Shown here: positions 17,656-26,279 of the stretch, piece by piece
Numbering within the stretch: the first letter of the stretch is position 1
Layout of the letters: each line of letters starts with the position of its first letter
From: Vibrio sp. AND4
GTDB taxonomy: Bacteria > Pseudomonadota > Gammaproteobacteria > Enterobacterales > Vibrionaceae
Length of the DNA stretch: 64,000 nucleotides
Assembly (NCBI RefSeq): GCF_000171815.1
Contig: NZ_ABGR01000004.1
Span: 1-64,000, forward strand
Reading direction: 5' to 3'
Made by a program: the position numbers and the translations under genes
Notes under the pieces: generated by a model
The model's database searches: none
What the model was told of the DNA's origin: nothing
Seen by the model: only the letters and a program-made list of their open reading frames with translations

Positions 17656-19572
17656 TCAGGATGGCGTTTCGCTATACAAACGGAACTGATTCTTTCCTTC
17701 TTTTTTAGCGAGATACATTGCCATATCTGCCTCATTGACCTTTTCTTCGAGAGATGCCCTATCATTACTAGCCCAATAGCTAAGACCGATGCTCGCTGAG
17801 ATGCCACACGTTACCTCTCCGAAAAGAAATGGTTTGGATAAGCACTCGATGATACGTTGAGCAATAGGCTCACATCTTGTCGTTTCTCGAACGACGATCA
17901 GAAACTCATCGCCCGCAAGACGTGACACCAAATCTCGCCTTGCCACGCAACTCACCAAACGTTGCGCGACAACTTTCAATAGTTGGTCACCAATAGCGTG
18001 GCCATACTGGTCGTTCACTGTTTTGAATCCATCCAAATCGATAAACAGAATATGCTGCGATATCCCTAGTTCGTGCTTCTCTTGTAAACGACGCATCGCT
18101 TTTGAACGGTTAGCAAGCCCTGTTAGTGGGTCATGATTCGCCTGATAATTTAGACGCTTAAGTTCAAAATCTATTGTTAAATCAGTGAACGAAACCACAA
18201 ACGCTTCCGCTCTGCCTGTTTCACTCTTCAACACTCGCACTTTCAACTCGCAAGGCATAACGCTTCCCTGATGGCTTTTAAGCTCAACTTGAGTTTTGTA
18301 GTGACCCGTTTTTAGTAATCGTAACTTGTCAGCTTTGTTTAATTCAAAAGGCGTCAGGAGTTCTAAAGCTTGTAACGCACCGACTTGACCGAACCACCTT
18401 GTTGCTGCGTGGTTTTGGGTTTGAATATTCAACGCTCGGTTTAAAACTAAAATGGCATCTTGGTTTTGGTCAAACATCAAATCAAGCAGCTTACGCCGCT
18501 GTTCTGACAACGTTTGATCCGTGATGTCTTGCAGTTGGATCAAACTGCTTTTTTCTGTATCCATCGGATTACAAGAAATCAAATAACGCTTAGTTTTATC
18601 TAAGCTACGAAGCTCAATGCCTTTTACTCTTGTGTGCGTATCAATCGCCAACATAATGCGTTCAATTTTAGACAGAGGCTCAAACCGGCTAGTAAGCAAT
18701 GCATTCACATCTGAATTGATATCGACTCCTTTCATTTCTTTCGATGCGATTGGATTGAAATAAGTGACCTTATAACAAGAAGAAACAACAAGTACGCAAC
18801 GCTGCATCGCATCTAATGCGCTGTTAATATAACGGTTTTTATCCTCTACTCGCTTTAAAACCTGCGCTACTTGAGACTCACGCTCTGCCAAGCTCATGGT
18901 CATTTCATTAAAGCAAGCGGTCAACTTACCGATTTCATCTTGGTGATAAACTGGTAGTGCTTTTCTGATCACCCCAACCCGCCCCATGTGCTCTATTGAA
19001 CGATGCAGTGACATTAATGGCAATGAAATCAGGGAATGCAGCAGCTTAGCTAATGCCCACGCGCAGATGGAGAGCAGTAAAACGACCACCGCTAATGCGA
19101 GCCACATTTTTTGTTCCTTCGTGATTAGGTCCTCAAGCGACACCCAGATTTCGAGTGCGCCGAGCTTTTCATTACCTAACACAACCTCATAATGGCGCAT
19201 CACCACGCTCAGGTGAGTACACTTCAAGGTTCTTTTTTCCCTCTCACATCCAACAGGAAAATCATCAATAGAGGCTAAGGTCTGGTTATTTTGATTGATA
19301 ACAAGTGCTGAAATAATGTCGGGATCAAAGCTCAAATTCGCTAGTTGTTCTTTCGCAGCGTATGCATCATCAAACATCAGCGCCGCTTGAAGTGTATTTG
19401 CGACACCTTGACCAAGAATATTAATTCTTCGCTCTAGTGCGATTTCTTGCGCCAATACCATATATTGAATGGCCGAAGTACTCAAACCAATGACCATCAA
19501 GGTGATTGTAAACCACGTTGGTAACATCATTTTATGACGCAGTGGCAAGCGAGCAAAACGAGAATGAATCAT
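17656..19572 (-). CDS. Membrane diguanylate cyclase (CHASE-HAMP-PAS-GGDEF)
   Basis: Diguanylate cyclase of 638 residues making cyclic di-GMP from two GTP. Two membrane helices (about 17-37 and 157-178) flank a periplasmic CHASE8-like domain, followed by HAMP, two PAS-like regions and a C-terminal GGDEF domain whose signature is AGDEF, an active variant. The usual RxxD inhibition site just before it reads ARRD, so product inhibition may be absent. Overall layout is that of YfiN/TpbB, and the ATGA overlap with a YfiR-like gene supports this: YfiR holds YfiN inactive in the periplasm. Confidence 0.9.
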   Translation of the reverse strand: MIHSRFARLPLRHKMMLPTWFTITLMVIGLSTSAIQYMVLAQEIALERRINILGQGVANTLQAALMFDDAYAAKEQLANLSFDPDIISALVINQNNQTLASIDDFPVGCEREKRTLKCTHLSVVMRHYEVVLGNEKLGALEIWVSLEDLITKEQKMWLALAVVVLLLSICAWALAKLLHSLISLPLMSLHRSIEHMGRVGVIRKALPVYHQDEIGKLTACFNEMTMSLAERESQVAQVLKRVEDKNRYINSALDAMQRCVLVVSSCYKVTYFNPIASKEMKGVDINSDVNALLTSRFEPLSKIERIMLAIDTHTRVKGIELRSLDKTKRYLISCNPMDTEKSSLIQLQDITDQTLSEQRRKLLDLMFDQNQDAILVLNRALNIQTQNHAATRWFGQVGALQALELLTPFELNKADKLRLLKTGHYKTQVELKSHQGSVMPCELKVRVLKSETGRAEAFVVSFTDLTIDFELKRLNYQANHDPLTGLANRSKAMRRLQEKHELGISQHILFIDLDGFKTVNDQYGHAIGDQLLKVVAQRLVSCVARRDLVSRLAGDEFLIVVRETTRCEPIAQRIIECLSKPFLFGEVTCGISASIGLSYWASNDRASLEEKVNEADMAMYLAKKEGKNQFRLYSETPS

Positions 19573-20096
19573 AACTCGTCCTCTGCCAGTATCGATATAC
19601 TGAGTAATTGCGCTCTTAGTTGAATGCCCGTTGGCGCTATATGACTGCGCGATACCATAGGACGAATACGGTTGTTCTCTTTCACGAAAGCAACCATCCC
19701 CCCCATAAGAACAAACCTCTCGCCATTACCGATCAGCAAAGAGTGAGGGAACGACTTTTTCAGCTCCTCTATTTGAATGGTTTCTGCATTCGGGGCATAA
19801 AGAATATGACAAGTATTTGGTTCTGCCCCCCTCGAAAGATCAAAAAACCCAGATAACTGCTGCCTACGCGCTACGATACGTTTGAGATGTTCAGCAACAG
19901 CGTCGCTCTGCGTCACACAATATTCCATTAGCGAGATAGATTGACTCGTCTTCACCCAATCCGCTAACAATGCAAAGCGATACAAGTAGACCGCTTTTAA
20001 ATCTGCATCATCATAATGAGCAAAAGCCAATGTTGTACTCAAGAATATCCAGAGAGCGAGTCCGTACTTTAATACAGATACTTTTTCAAAATGCAT
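19569..20096 (-). CDS. YfiR-like periplasmic regulator (DUF4154)
   Basis: Periplasmic protein of 175 residues with a signal peptide ending around TTLAFA and then the DUF4154 start DADLKAVYLYRFALLADW. YfiR proteins bind and repress YfiN-type cyclases and respond to redox or envelope state. The start is the ATG at 20096, which overlaps the TonB-receptor stop in TAATG; the longer open frame reading back into the receptor gene is not used. It ends with ATGA overlapping the cyclase start. The three genes are thus translationally coupled. Confidence 0.85.
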   Translation of the reverse strand: MHFEKVSVLKYGLALWIFLSTTLAFAHYDDADLKAVYLYRFALLADWVKTSQSISLMEYCVTQSDAVAEHLKRIVARRQQLSGFFDLSRGAEPNTCHILYAPNAETIQIEELKKSFPHSLLIGNGERFVLMGGMVAFVKENNRIRPMVSRSHIAPTGIQLRAQLLSISILAEDEL

Positions 20097-22264
20097 TACC
20101 ATCCAACGTATTTCCAATCTAGCGTCAACCAGTACTGAGTTCCATTGGCAAACGCGTTGTAATTGTTGGGAAACTCTTTGCTCTGACTCGCTCCTAGATT
20201 CTCTACGGAGGCAATAATCTCCGTCATGTGATTGTATTGCCAACTCAGAGAGGCATCAAAAGACATAACTTCAGGCCAAATGTAGTCTTTGTTCACAACA
20301 GAAATAGGATTTAAAGCAGACTCATAATCATTATGCAGTTCTGATTCAGAAACATACTGAGCGCTGACACTTAACCACCACTGCGGCGTGATATCCCACA
20401 TCACTTGTGCATTAGCAAAGTGGTGCGGCTCGTTTTCAATCATTCGTTTTACTGCATTGTTGCGTGAGCAAATAGGACCTTCACAATGACCAACAATTCG
20501 TTTATAGCTATAATTAGCGTTAATTTGAACATTATCAATCGGTTGCCATTTGGCAGCAACCTCCCCACCGAAGCTCTCACTCCAAATTGGATCAATCAAC
20601 TGAGCGGTATAATGCTCTACAACCGTGCCGGATGTACCGGGAGATGAACCACCAATAATGATGGTTTGTAATGCCGATTCTGTCTTATACACTCGAATAT
20701 TGTCGTGACGAGTATAAAAGCCACTAATACTAAATTGCAGCCTTTGTTCATCCCAAAAGCGATAGCCAAATTCATAGGTCGAAACCGATTCGACATCTAG
20801 GTCGTTATTGCCTTTTGATATGTAGCTGTAGTAATAGTCATAGTGATTGCCATCGCTAAATTGAAGGCTTTCCAAATAATGGTTTTCACGTAGGTGTGTG
20901 CTTGACTCCAAGCGTGACGGTGTCACTATAGCTTTCCCCCAACCCGCCCATAATCGTTGATTGTTCGCGAGTTCATAACTCAAACGAACCTGAGGCTGTG
21001 GTTCAACATGATGAGTAATATTGTCGTATTGCCAACGACTACCGAGAGTTAATGTGATTCTCTCGTCTAGCGGGATATCCCAGTTAACGTAAAGGCCATA
21101 AGATTGGTTAAAAAAATGAGGACTGTCCGATATGCGTAAGTAAGGCATTGTTATTTCATCGTGCTTATCGAAGAGACCAAACTTTTCATCGATTAGACGA
21201 ATATTGGCACCGACAGTGAACTCCGTCCCCCTAAAATCTGCGAAGGTATAACGTGAGTCTAAATCCGTCCGAAAAAATTGCGCATTGTCATGAGAAATGT
21301 CATTGGAGTTATAAGTAAACCAAATTTCATTTTCCCAGCTATCACCGTTTGAACGATCAAAGATATGATGTCCGCCAGCGAAGTATTCTTGCATGGTCAT
21401 CTCCGTCGCATAAAAATCAAACGGATCGGCACCAGGCATGGCAAAATGAGGCTGGTAATTACCCCAGTTGTAATCTTCACGGGAGCGAGTGCCACCCGCT
21501 TGCACACTCAACGTATGTTCATGTTTTTGGAAATCCAATCGGCCGCCAAAGCGCTCTGTATATACGTTAAAGTGTTGGATATGAGCGACGCGGTCCTCAT
21601 CACTCGTCCAAGGCATATGATCAACAAATTCGCCGTAAATACTGTAGTTCGTATATTCATCAACGTATCCTTGATGATGAAGTTGATATTCACGGTAATC
21701 GTAATTTCCGAAGCTTGCCGACACCTTCCCTCTTGCTGAACCTTCTGCTTCTTTGGTAATCACGTTGATGACTCCCGTGACGGCATTCCCACCCCACACC
21801 GTTCCTACTGGACCAAGTACAACTTCGATTTGAGCAATATTATCCATACTCACGGGAATTAAGTCCCAATTAACACCGGATGACATTGGGTTGAATACAC
21901 TACGACCATCCACCATGACCAACATCTTGTTGTTTAATGTTTCATTGTTGCCACGCGCCGTCACTCCCCAGTCGTAGTTGGAATATTTTGCGACATGCAG
22001 GCCTGGTGCCAAAGATAACGCATCAGCGACAGAGCGCGCACCAGAGCCTTTAATCTCTTTCGCAGTTATGACGTACACCGAAGCCGGCGTGTCCGCAAGG
22101 GATTGAGAGGTGCGTGTAGCCGAAACAACTTTGGTGTCTGCTAATGAGCACAATGGCATTTCAAGTAGAGAATCAAGATCATAGTTAGCAGAAGACGGAG
22201 CAACAGCTCCGAACGTGGATGCAATCACGAGGTTTAGCGACAAAAACATAAGGGTATTTCTCAA
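20096..22264 (-). CDS. TonB-dependent outer-membrane receptor
   Basis: Outer-membrane receptor of 722 residues: signal peptide, plug domain (TPASVYVITAKEIKGSGARSV, then GVTARGNNE and MLVMVDGRSVFN) and a 22-strand barrel ending in a terminal Trp. Family members import siderophores, cobalamin or other ligands; nothing shows which. It starts with TTG at 22264, within an inverted repeat, or with the ATG at 22249. Linkage to YfiR- and YfiN-like genes suggests a receptor whose ligand state is relayed to cyclic di-GMP production. Confidence 0.88.
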   Translation of the reverse strand: MRNTLMFLSLNLVIASTFGAVAPSSANYDLDSLLEMPLCSLADTKVVSATRTSQSLADTPASVYVITAKEIKGSGARSVADALSLAPGLHVAKYSNYDWGVTARGNNETLNNKMLVMVDGRSVFNPMSSGVNWDLIPVSMDNIAQIEVVLGPVGTVWGGNAVTGVINVITKEAEGSARGKVSASFGNYDYREYQLHHQGYVDEYTNYSIYGEFVDHMPWTSDEDRVAHIQHFNVYTERFGGRLDFQKHEHTLSVQAGGTRSREDYNWGNYQPHFAMPGADPFDFYATEMTMQEYFAGGHHIFDRSNGDSWENEIWFTYNSNDISHDNAQFFRTDLDSRYTFADFRGTEFTVGANIRLIDEKFGLFDKHDEITMPYLRISDSPHFFNQSYGLYVNWDIPLDERITLTLGSRWQYDNITHHVEPQPQVRLSYELANNQRLWAGWGKAIVTPSRLESSTHLRENHYLESLQFSDGNHYDYYYSYISKGNNDLDVESVSTYEFGYRFWDEQRLQFSISGFYTRHDNIRVYKTESALQTIIIGGSSPGTSGTVVEHYTAQLIDPIWSESFGGEVAAKWQPIDNVQINANYSYKRIVGHCEGPICSRNNAVKRMIENEPHHFANAQVMWDITPQWWLSVSAQYVSESELHNDYESALNPISVVNKDYIWPEVMSFDASLSWQYNHMTEIIASVENLGASQSKEFPNNYNAFANGTQYWLTLDWKYVGW

Positions 22265-22309
22265 CGTTCGAACACTAGAGGTGGTGCTTAGTGGAGAAGT
22301 TCAAACGTT
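22263..22309 (-). promoter_or_regulatory. Inverted repeat at the TonB-receptor start
   Basis: AACGTTCGAAC (22263-22273) and GTTCAAACGTT (22299-22309) pair in 10 of 11 positions around a 25-base loop. On the transcript the 3' arm contains the TTG start codon, so the hairpin could hide translation initiation, or the repeat could be an operator. Confidence 0.4.
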
Positions 22310-22448
22310 AAATCACAACATATTTATATTATGTTCAGTATACCATTTGTATTTTATGGCTTCATTTTAAACCAATGCTAATTACGCTAAGTTATTTTTG
22401 TCGACACGATTAATAAGTGTGACAGGTAATGGAGCTAAAAAATAAAAA

Positions 22449-22464
22449 AGCGCCTTTCGGCGCT
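22449..22464 (-). terminator. Terminator after the small lipoprotein gene
   Basis: GCGCC-TTTCGG-type tetraloop hairpin (AGCGCC/GGCGCT) with an A run on the left, which is a T run on the minus strand; 40 bases downstream of the lipoprotein stop. Confidence 0.8.
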
Positions 22465-22506
22465 TCACTGGCAATTTTTACTGGGGCTTACTTAACGACG
22501 AGCTTT

Positions 22507-22917
22507 TTAATTCCAAACAGGATCGCCGTACTCTTCACAGCGCTGTTTATTGTAGCTTTCTATGCGCCCACCTCTTCCAACAAACTGCGCCTGTACAATC
22601 ATTCCCGCATCGATAAATTCGCGTAAGTCATTACATGAAATTTTAAAACTGCTATCCTGAATTACGACAGGCACCCATACGTAGCCTCCGCTACGAGGTA
22701 AGTATGACTTGAACACAATTACACCATCATCGGAAACCTCAATCGTGTGATCGTATTCATTCAGTTTGTAGAAACGTTTTCCATCGAGTTCGGCTTTCGC
22801 ATGTTCTATGGTTTCTTGTGTTGCCGTTGAAACCAGAGTTTGGTTCGGCACGGTCTGACAGCCAACAACCGATGTCGCCGCTGCCAGCATTAAAGTTAAT
22901 TTAAATTTTTTATTCAT
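22507..22917 (-). CDS. Small lipoprotein, effector-cassette edge
   Basis: Lipoprotein of 136 residues with a lipobox SVVGC at Cys 20 and no recognised domain. The mature part has one or two further Cys pairs (SCNDL, RCEEY). It has its own terminator. Its place beside an effector-immunity cassette makes an extra immunity protein conceivable, but this is inference. It could equally be an unrelated lipoprotein marking the cassette boundary. Confidence 0.7.
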   Translation of the reverse strand: MNKKFKLTLMLAAATSVVGCQTVPNQTLVSTATQETIEHAKAELDGKRFYKLNEYDHTIEVSDDGVIVFKSYLPRSGGYVWVPVVIQDSSFKISCNDLREFIDAGMIVQAQFVGRGGRIESYNKQRCEEYGDPVWN

Positions 22918-22988
22918 TGTATTCTAACCACTGTGGTGCTGTTTATTATTTTGATAAATTATATTATGCGTAAATAGTATTTAAAAGA

Positions 22989-23010
22989 AAAGCGCCTTTC
23001 GGCGTTTATT
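22989..23010 (-). terminator. Terminator after the broken secreted-protein gene
   Basis: AAAAGCGCC-TTTC-GGCGTTT hairpin: on the minus strand AACGCC...GGCGC followed by TTTTCTTTT, 25 bases after the stop of the gene remnant. Confidence 0.75.
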
Positions 23011-23033
23011 TCACTGAAAAAATATCCGTATCC

Positions 23034-23558
23034 TTAATCCCAAGACTCAAACTTATTGGGCTTTACGTGCTTTATTTTTAATCTAACGTTGGGAGCCAGA
23101 GCTGTTTCAGTCCCCATTTCACAGAAGTACTCAACAGAATCTTCGTCTTCGGTCATATCAACGGAGTTCGCAACGACACTCAACCGTCCACCACCTCTAG
23201 TCAATGAAAAGTACGCATTCTTGTTTTCATTTACTTCAAATTTCAAAGGAATGAATTCAGGTTCTTCAAGAGAAATATCTATCCATTTATAGTTATCTAA
23301 ACTATTCCCTTGTCGTGAGGTATAAACTGTTTTCAACCCATTTTCGTCAACAACAAAGTACATCGAATTCTCGGCTTAATTAAAACAAGCTTTCAAACTG
23401 CCACTTTTATTTTCTAAATCACATGTGAATATGACATAATTTTGTTCGCAACCTGCATTTACAAAAAAACGAGAAGCATAAAAAACTAACCCAAAACATC
23501 TATTGTGCTTAATAGGCAAGGATGTCACCTTTAAATTTTTATTCTGAACTTTTTGCAT
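23034..23558 (-). pseudogene. Secreted protein remnant split by an in-frame stop
   Basis: Two open stretches, 23558-23376 (60 codons) and 23363-23034 (109 codons), are in the same frame and separated only by one TAA and four codons. Read through, they give a protein of about 174 residues with evenly placed Cys (AGCEQNY, FTCDLEN, KACFN, YFCEMG), which looks like a small periplasmic protein. The N-terminal part has no clean signal peptide, so the start may also be damaged. Located just downstream of the LprI-like gene, it may be an old immunity gene. The second half might still be translated from the ATG at 23363. Confidence 0.6.
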
Positions 23559-23809
23559 GCGTATAAAACTTAATTTTAATTCTATTATAAGAATGATTTA
23601 AACACACCCACTGCTTTTATAAACATGCAAACATTAAGTTCTCAAACCGAAAAAAGAAGCGGACTGTTAGCTGATTTAGTATTAAAACAAACATTCGCAT
23701 TGCTATTAAAAAGTCCTTTACATTAATCAATATATATTTAGCTATACAAAAAGTTAGCAGAAAAACTATCATATACTATCTAATCTCAACTATGGCTTTG
23801 AAATAAATT

Positions 23810-24211
23810 TCACTCATCATAATTAAAACTAGTCAACTCTTCAGCATCAAGTACAAACTTTCTAATGTAAATAATTCGGTCAAGATAACACTGGCGTTGT
23901 AATAGTTGTCCCGCTTGACCACCTTGATAAATTTCAGCATAAATTGCACATGAGTCAGAAGCGACTCTGTACTCTTTTTCTACATTATTAGAAATAATCT
24001 TTAAAATTCTATCAATCTCTGAATTGCTTTTATTAGTGTCGAAAACTTTATTGATCAACGACTGGTTAAATACAATTTCCTTGTCAATACAACTAAAAGC
24101 CTTATCAATAGAACCAGTGGAGTTATTCGTACACTGCTTGTAGCTATCAGTATAGTCGCTAGCTATCGATGAAAATGAAAAAAGTAATACTAGTAAGCCA
24201 AGTAATTTCAT
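23810..24211 (-). CDS. LprI-like lysozyme-inhibitor immunity protein
   Basis: Periplasmic protein of 133 residues: signal peptide MKLLGLLVLLFSFSSIAS, then four Cys (27, 41, 88, 108) in the spacing of the LprI/DUF1311 lysozyme-inhibitor family, with the typical SDSCAIYAEIYQGGQAG...RQCYLDRI stretch. It starts in TAATG overlapping the effector stop, with AGAGGA upstream. A lysozyme inhibitor fused in expression to a lysozyme-like effector is exactly what an immunity protein should be: it would block self-intoxication in the periplasm. Confidence 0.82.
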   Translation of the reverse strand: MKLLGLLVLLFSFSSIASDYTDSYKQCTNNSTGSIDKAFSCIDKEIVFNQSLINKVFDTNKSNSEIDRILKIISNNVEKEYRVASDSCAIYAEIYQGGQAGQLLQRQCYLDRIIYIRKFVLDAEELTSFNYDE

Positions 24212-26268
24212 TAATTTTCCTCTATAATTGCATTTTGGTCTAAAAGCGCCAACAGTTTAATCTTCTCACTAAGAGCACGTTGTCTTAAACCATCCCACCA
24301 TGTAGGAGAGCTCTTAAAAAATAAGTGTGTTTTATCATGTTTATAGTTTTGAACAAGCTCAATAATCTCTCTGCTAGAAAGATCAGTTCTTTTGCCAACA
24401 GCTCTTGATATTAAAGATGTTCTTGCGCCAAACTGGACGCTAGTTGACCATATCATGTCAAGTATTGCAGCTTCGTTAGTATTTTTAATAATGCCTTCTG
24501 AGATAAGCTTATTATAAAGTGGATCAAAATGTGTTTCTTTTATAAACTCGTGCTGTGCATTTCTAAAGCCGACCGCATCACTATTTGCTATACGCTTCCA
24601 AGTATCATCAAACGCATCACTACCCACGGTCAACTCACCAAAATGGTCTCTATATTTAGAATTTTTTACAAAACGATGCACAACTTTTAGATTAGACGAC
24701 AACTGGTAAACACCATATGATTTACCACCATGATCCCCTCTACCTGAGGAAATAACCCCCGGACCTCTTCCACCTGATTCATAAATTTCAGATGTTTTAC
24801 CCAGTTGCACGACGAGTTTTGGAGATAGCTTGAATAAGCAGAACGGCCAATAATGCCAAAGACTCTTATCACCGCTTAGTTGCAAGTCACCTTGTAAATC
24901 CTGCATCCATGAGAACTTATCTGCTCTTTCCAGTTCGAATTGCGAGAAAAGATCAAAGCTCTCCATCACTTGATCGCGCCATGGGGAGTTAAGGTAGTCT
25001 TCTTCAGTCACAAAACCGGCCGAGCACTTAATATCTAAAACTTCCTTCGCTATCTGATGGATTGATTCATAAAGACTTCGTGACGATTCTGTATGCCAAT
25101 CTGTAGGATGTTTCACAATAAATCGCTCAAAGTGCTTACGTTTACCGTCTAAGTATACTTTAGCATCTCGAGCAGTAAACGAAGAGAAGTCTGTTACTTC
25201 GTCTTCTGTCACAGATTCAAGTAATTGCTGAATAAACGAATTACTCATATCAATGGCACCGCTACTGTCGGTTCCATCTAGAATAACCAATGGATTTTCT
25301 TCCGCATCTTTGGGTGAAATCTGTTTTTTGAAAAATTCTGGCGGCTCCTCAAAAGAAAACATCTCGATATGAACACGATTATCGTCTTTTTTAGTTCCAA
25401 TTGCATCGTTGCTATACTCGTGCAGTCCCATGTAGCCGATATCTTCCCCAGCTGAAACTTTTATTCCCCCACTGAATAAGATCGGGCGAAAAGAAACCAC
25501 ACTACCGTCCCTAATCATTGCCGCGCTGTCCGACATCCATTTCGGTTCTGAAACTGGCTCAGATAGGACAGCAGAAGAATCTTCCAAAATATCAAAGTCA
25601 CTATTGAGACCCGAAGCAAACCAAACAATCTTGTTTAACAGTGCTTTCTCTCTATCACTAGACGATTCGCCATTCTCTACCACACGACACTTAATCATTT
25701 TGTAGGTGTTTTGGCCGATCTGGTATGGGTGGGTTTCCTTCTCTTCGGCATACAGGTATTCAAGTAATGTTCCTGTAGACATCGACTGCTTTTTTGCACC
25801 GGAATTAGTAGGCACATCACTATGTTTGAAAGTGCGTACATTTCTCGCTTCTTGTAAACGGTAACGCGTAGTTATAGATGAATTGGCACCAATATCTGAA
25901 GGTGGCGCAAGGTGCATATAAAGTGTATAGAATTTAAAAACATCTTCACTATCTTCAGGGTTTTCTACCTTGTGTTCAATAAGCACAAAGTTATTGCTGT
26001 ATTTTAATTCTTGATCTCGATAAGTAGTAATTTGGTAATCGGCATGAATCCGAAACGCTACAATTTTACCATCAAGCATCGCTTGAATAGGTCTGAGCCC
26101 TTTACCCCAAGGTAGCATTTTTGAGGTTAAGTGAACCCCACTATGCCAGCCGTAACCTTGCCCTATTAAATAACGTCCACTCTTAGCTTGATCAAACAAC
26201 TTAGTAAAGTCACTGAGCGTATGGTACGCATCACCTTCTCGTTGCGCTATCGGGAAAACTGCATCCAT
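24211..26268 (-). CDS. T6SS peptidoglycan effector, M23-like plus lysozyme-like
   Basis: Putative antibacterial effector of 685 residues without a signal peptide. The first 310 residues resemble an M23 fold: GWHSGVHL (His 42, with His 46 where peptidases have Asp), IQAMLDGKIVAF, FVLIEHK, FYTLYMHLAPP, DIGYMG and VHIEMF (His 300; the last His of HxH is Glu). Some metal ligands are therefore lost, and this half may bind rather than cut. Residues about 490-685 carry EIYESGGRGPG, then GDHGGKSYGVYQLSS, a lysozyme-like glycosidase domain with Glu 494 or 497 as candidate acid. Placement after a PAAR-like gene and before an LprI-type inhibitor gene points to cell-wall killing. The exact enzyme class is unproven. 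Confidence 0.78.
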   Translation of the reverse strand: MDAVFPIAQREGDAYHTLSDFTKLFDQAKSGRYLIGQGYGWHSGVHLTSKMLPWGKGLRPIQAMLDGKIVAFRIHADYQITTYRDQELKYSNNFVLIEHKVENPEDSEDVFKFYTLYMHLAPPSDIGANSSITTRYRLQEARNVRTFKHSDVPTNSGAKKQSMSTGTLLEYLYAEEKETHPYQIGQNTYKMIKCRVVENGESSSDREKALLNKIVWFASGLNSDFDILEDSSAVLSEPVSEPKWMSDSAAMIRDGSVVSFRPILFSGGIKVSAGEDIGYMGLHEYSNDAIGTKKDDNRVHIEMFSFEEPPEFFKKQISPKDAEENPLVILDGTDSSGAIDMSNSFIQQLLESVTEDEVTDFSSFTARDAKVYLDGKRKHFERFIVKHPTDWHTESSRSLYESIHQIAKEVLDIKCSAGFVTEEDYLNSPWRDQVMESFDLFSQFELERADKFSWMQDLQGDLQLSGDKSLWHYWPFCLFKLSPKLVVQLGKTSEIYESGGRGPGVISSGRGDHGGKSYGVYQLSSNLKVVHRFVKNSKYRDHFGELTVGSDAFDDTWKRIANSDAVGFRNAQHEFIKETHFDPLYNKLISEGIIKNTNEAAILDMIWSTSVQFGARTSLISRAVGKRTDLSSREIIELVQNYKHDKTHLFFKSSPTWWDGLRQRALSEKIKLLALLDQNAIIEEN

Positions 26269-26279
26269 GGTTTATTATC

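Noticed and set aside
19569..20243. Longer form of the YfiR-like protein starting inside the TonB-receptor gene
   Set aside because: The extra residues are not a signal peptide; the ATG at 20096 overlapping the receptor stop gives a clean one.
22265..22440. Fur box for the TonB receptor
   Set aside because: I searched for the GATAATGATAATC-like pattern and found nothing close.
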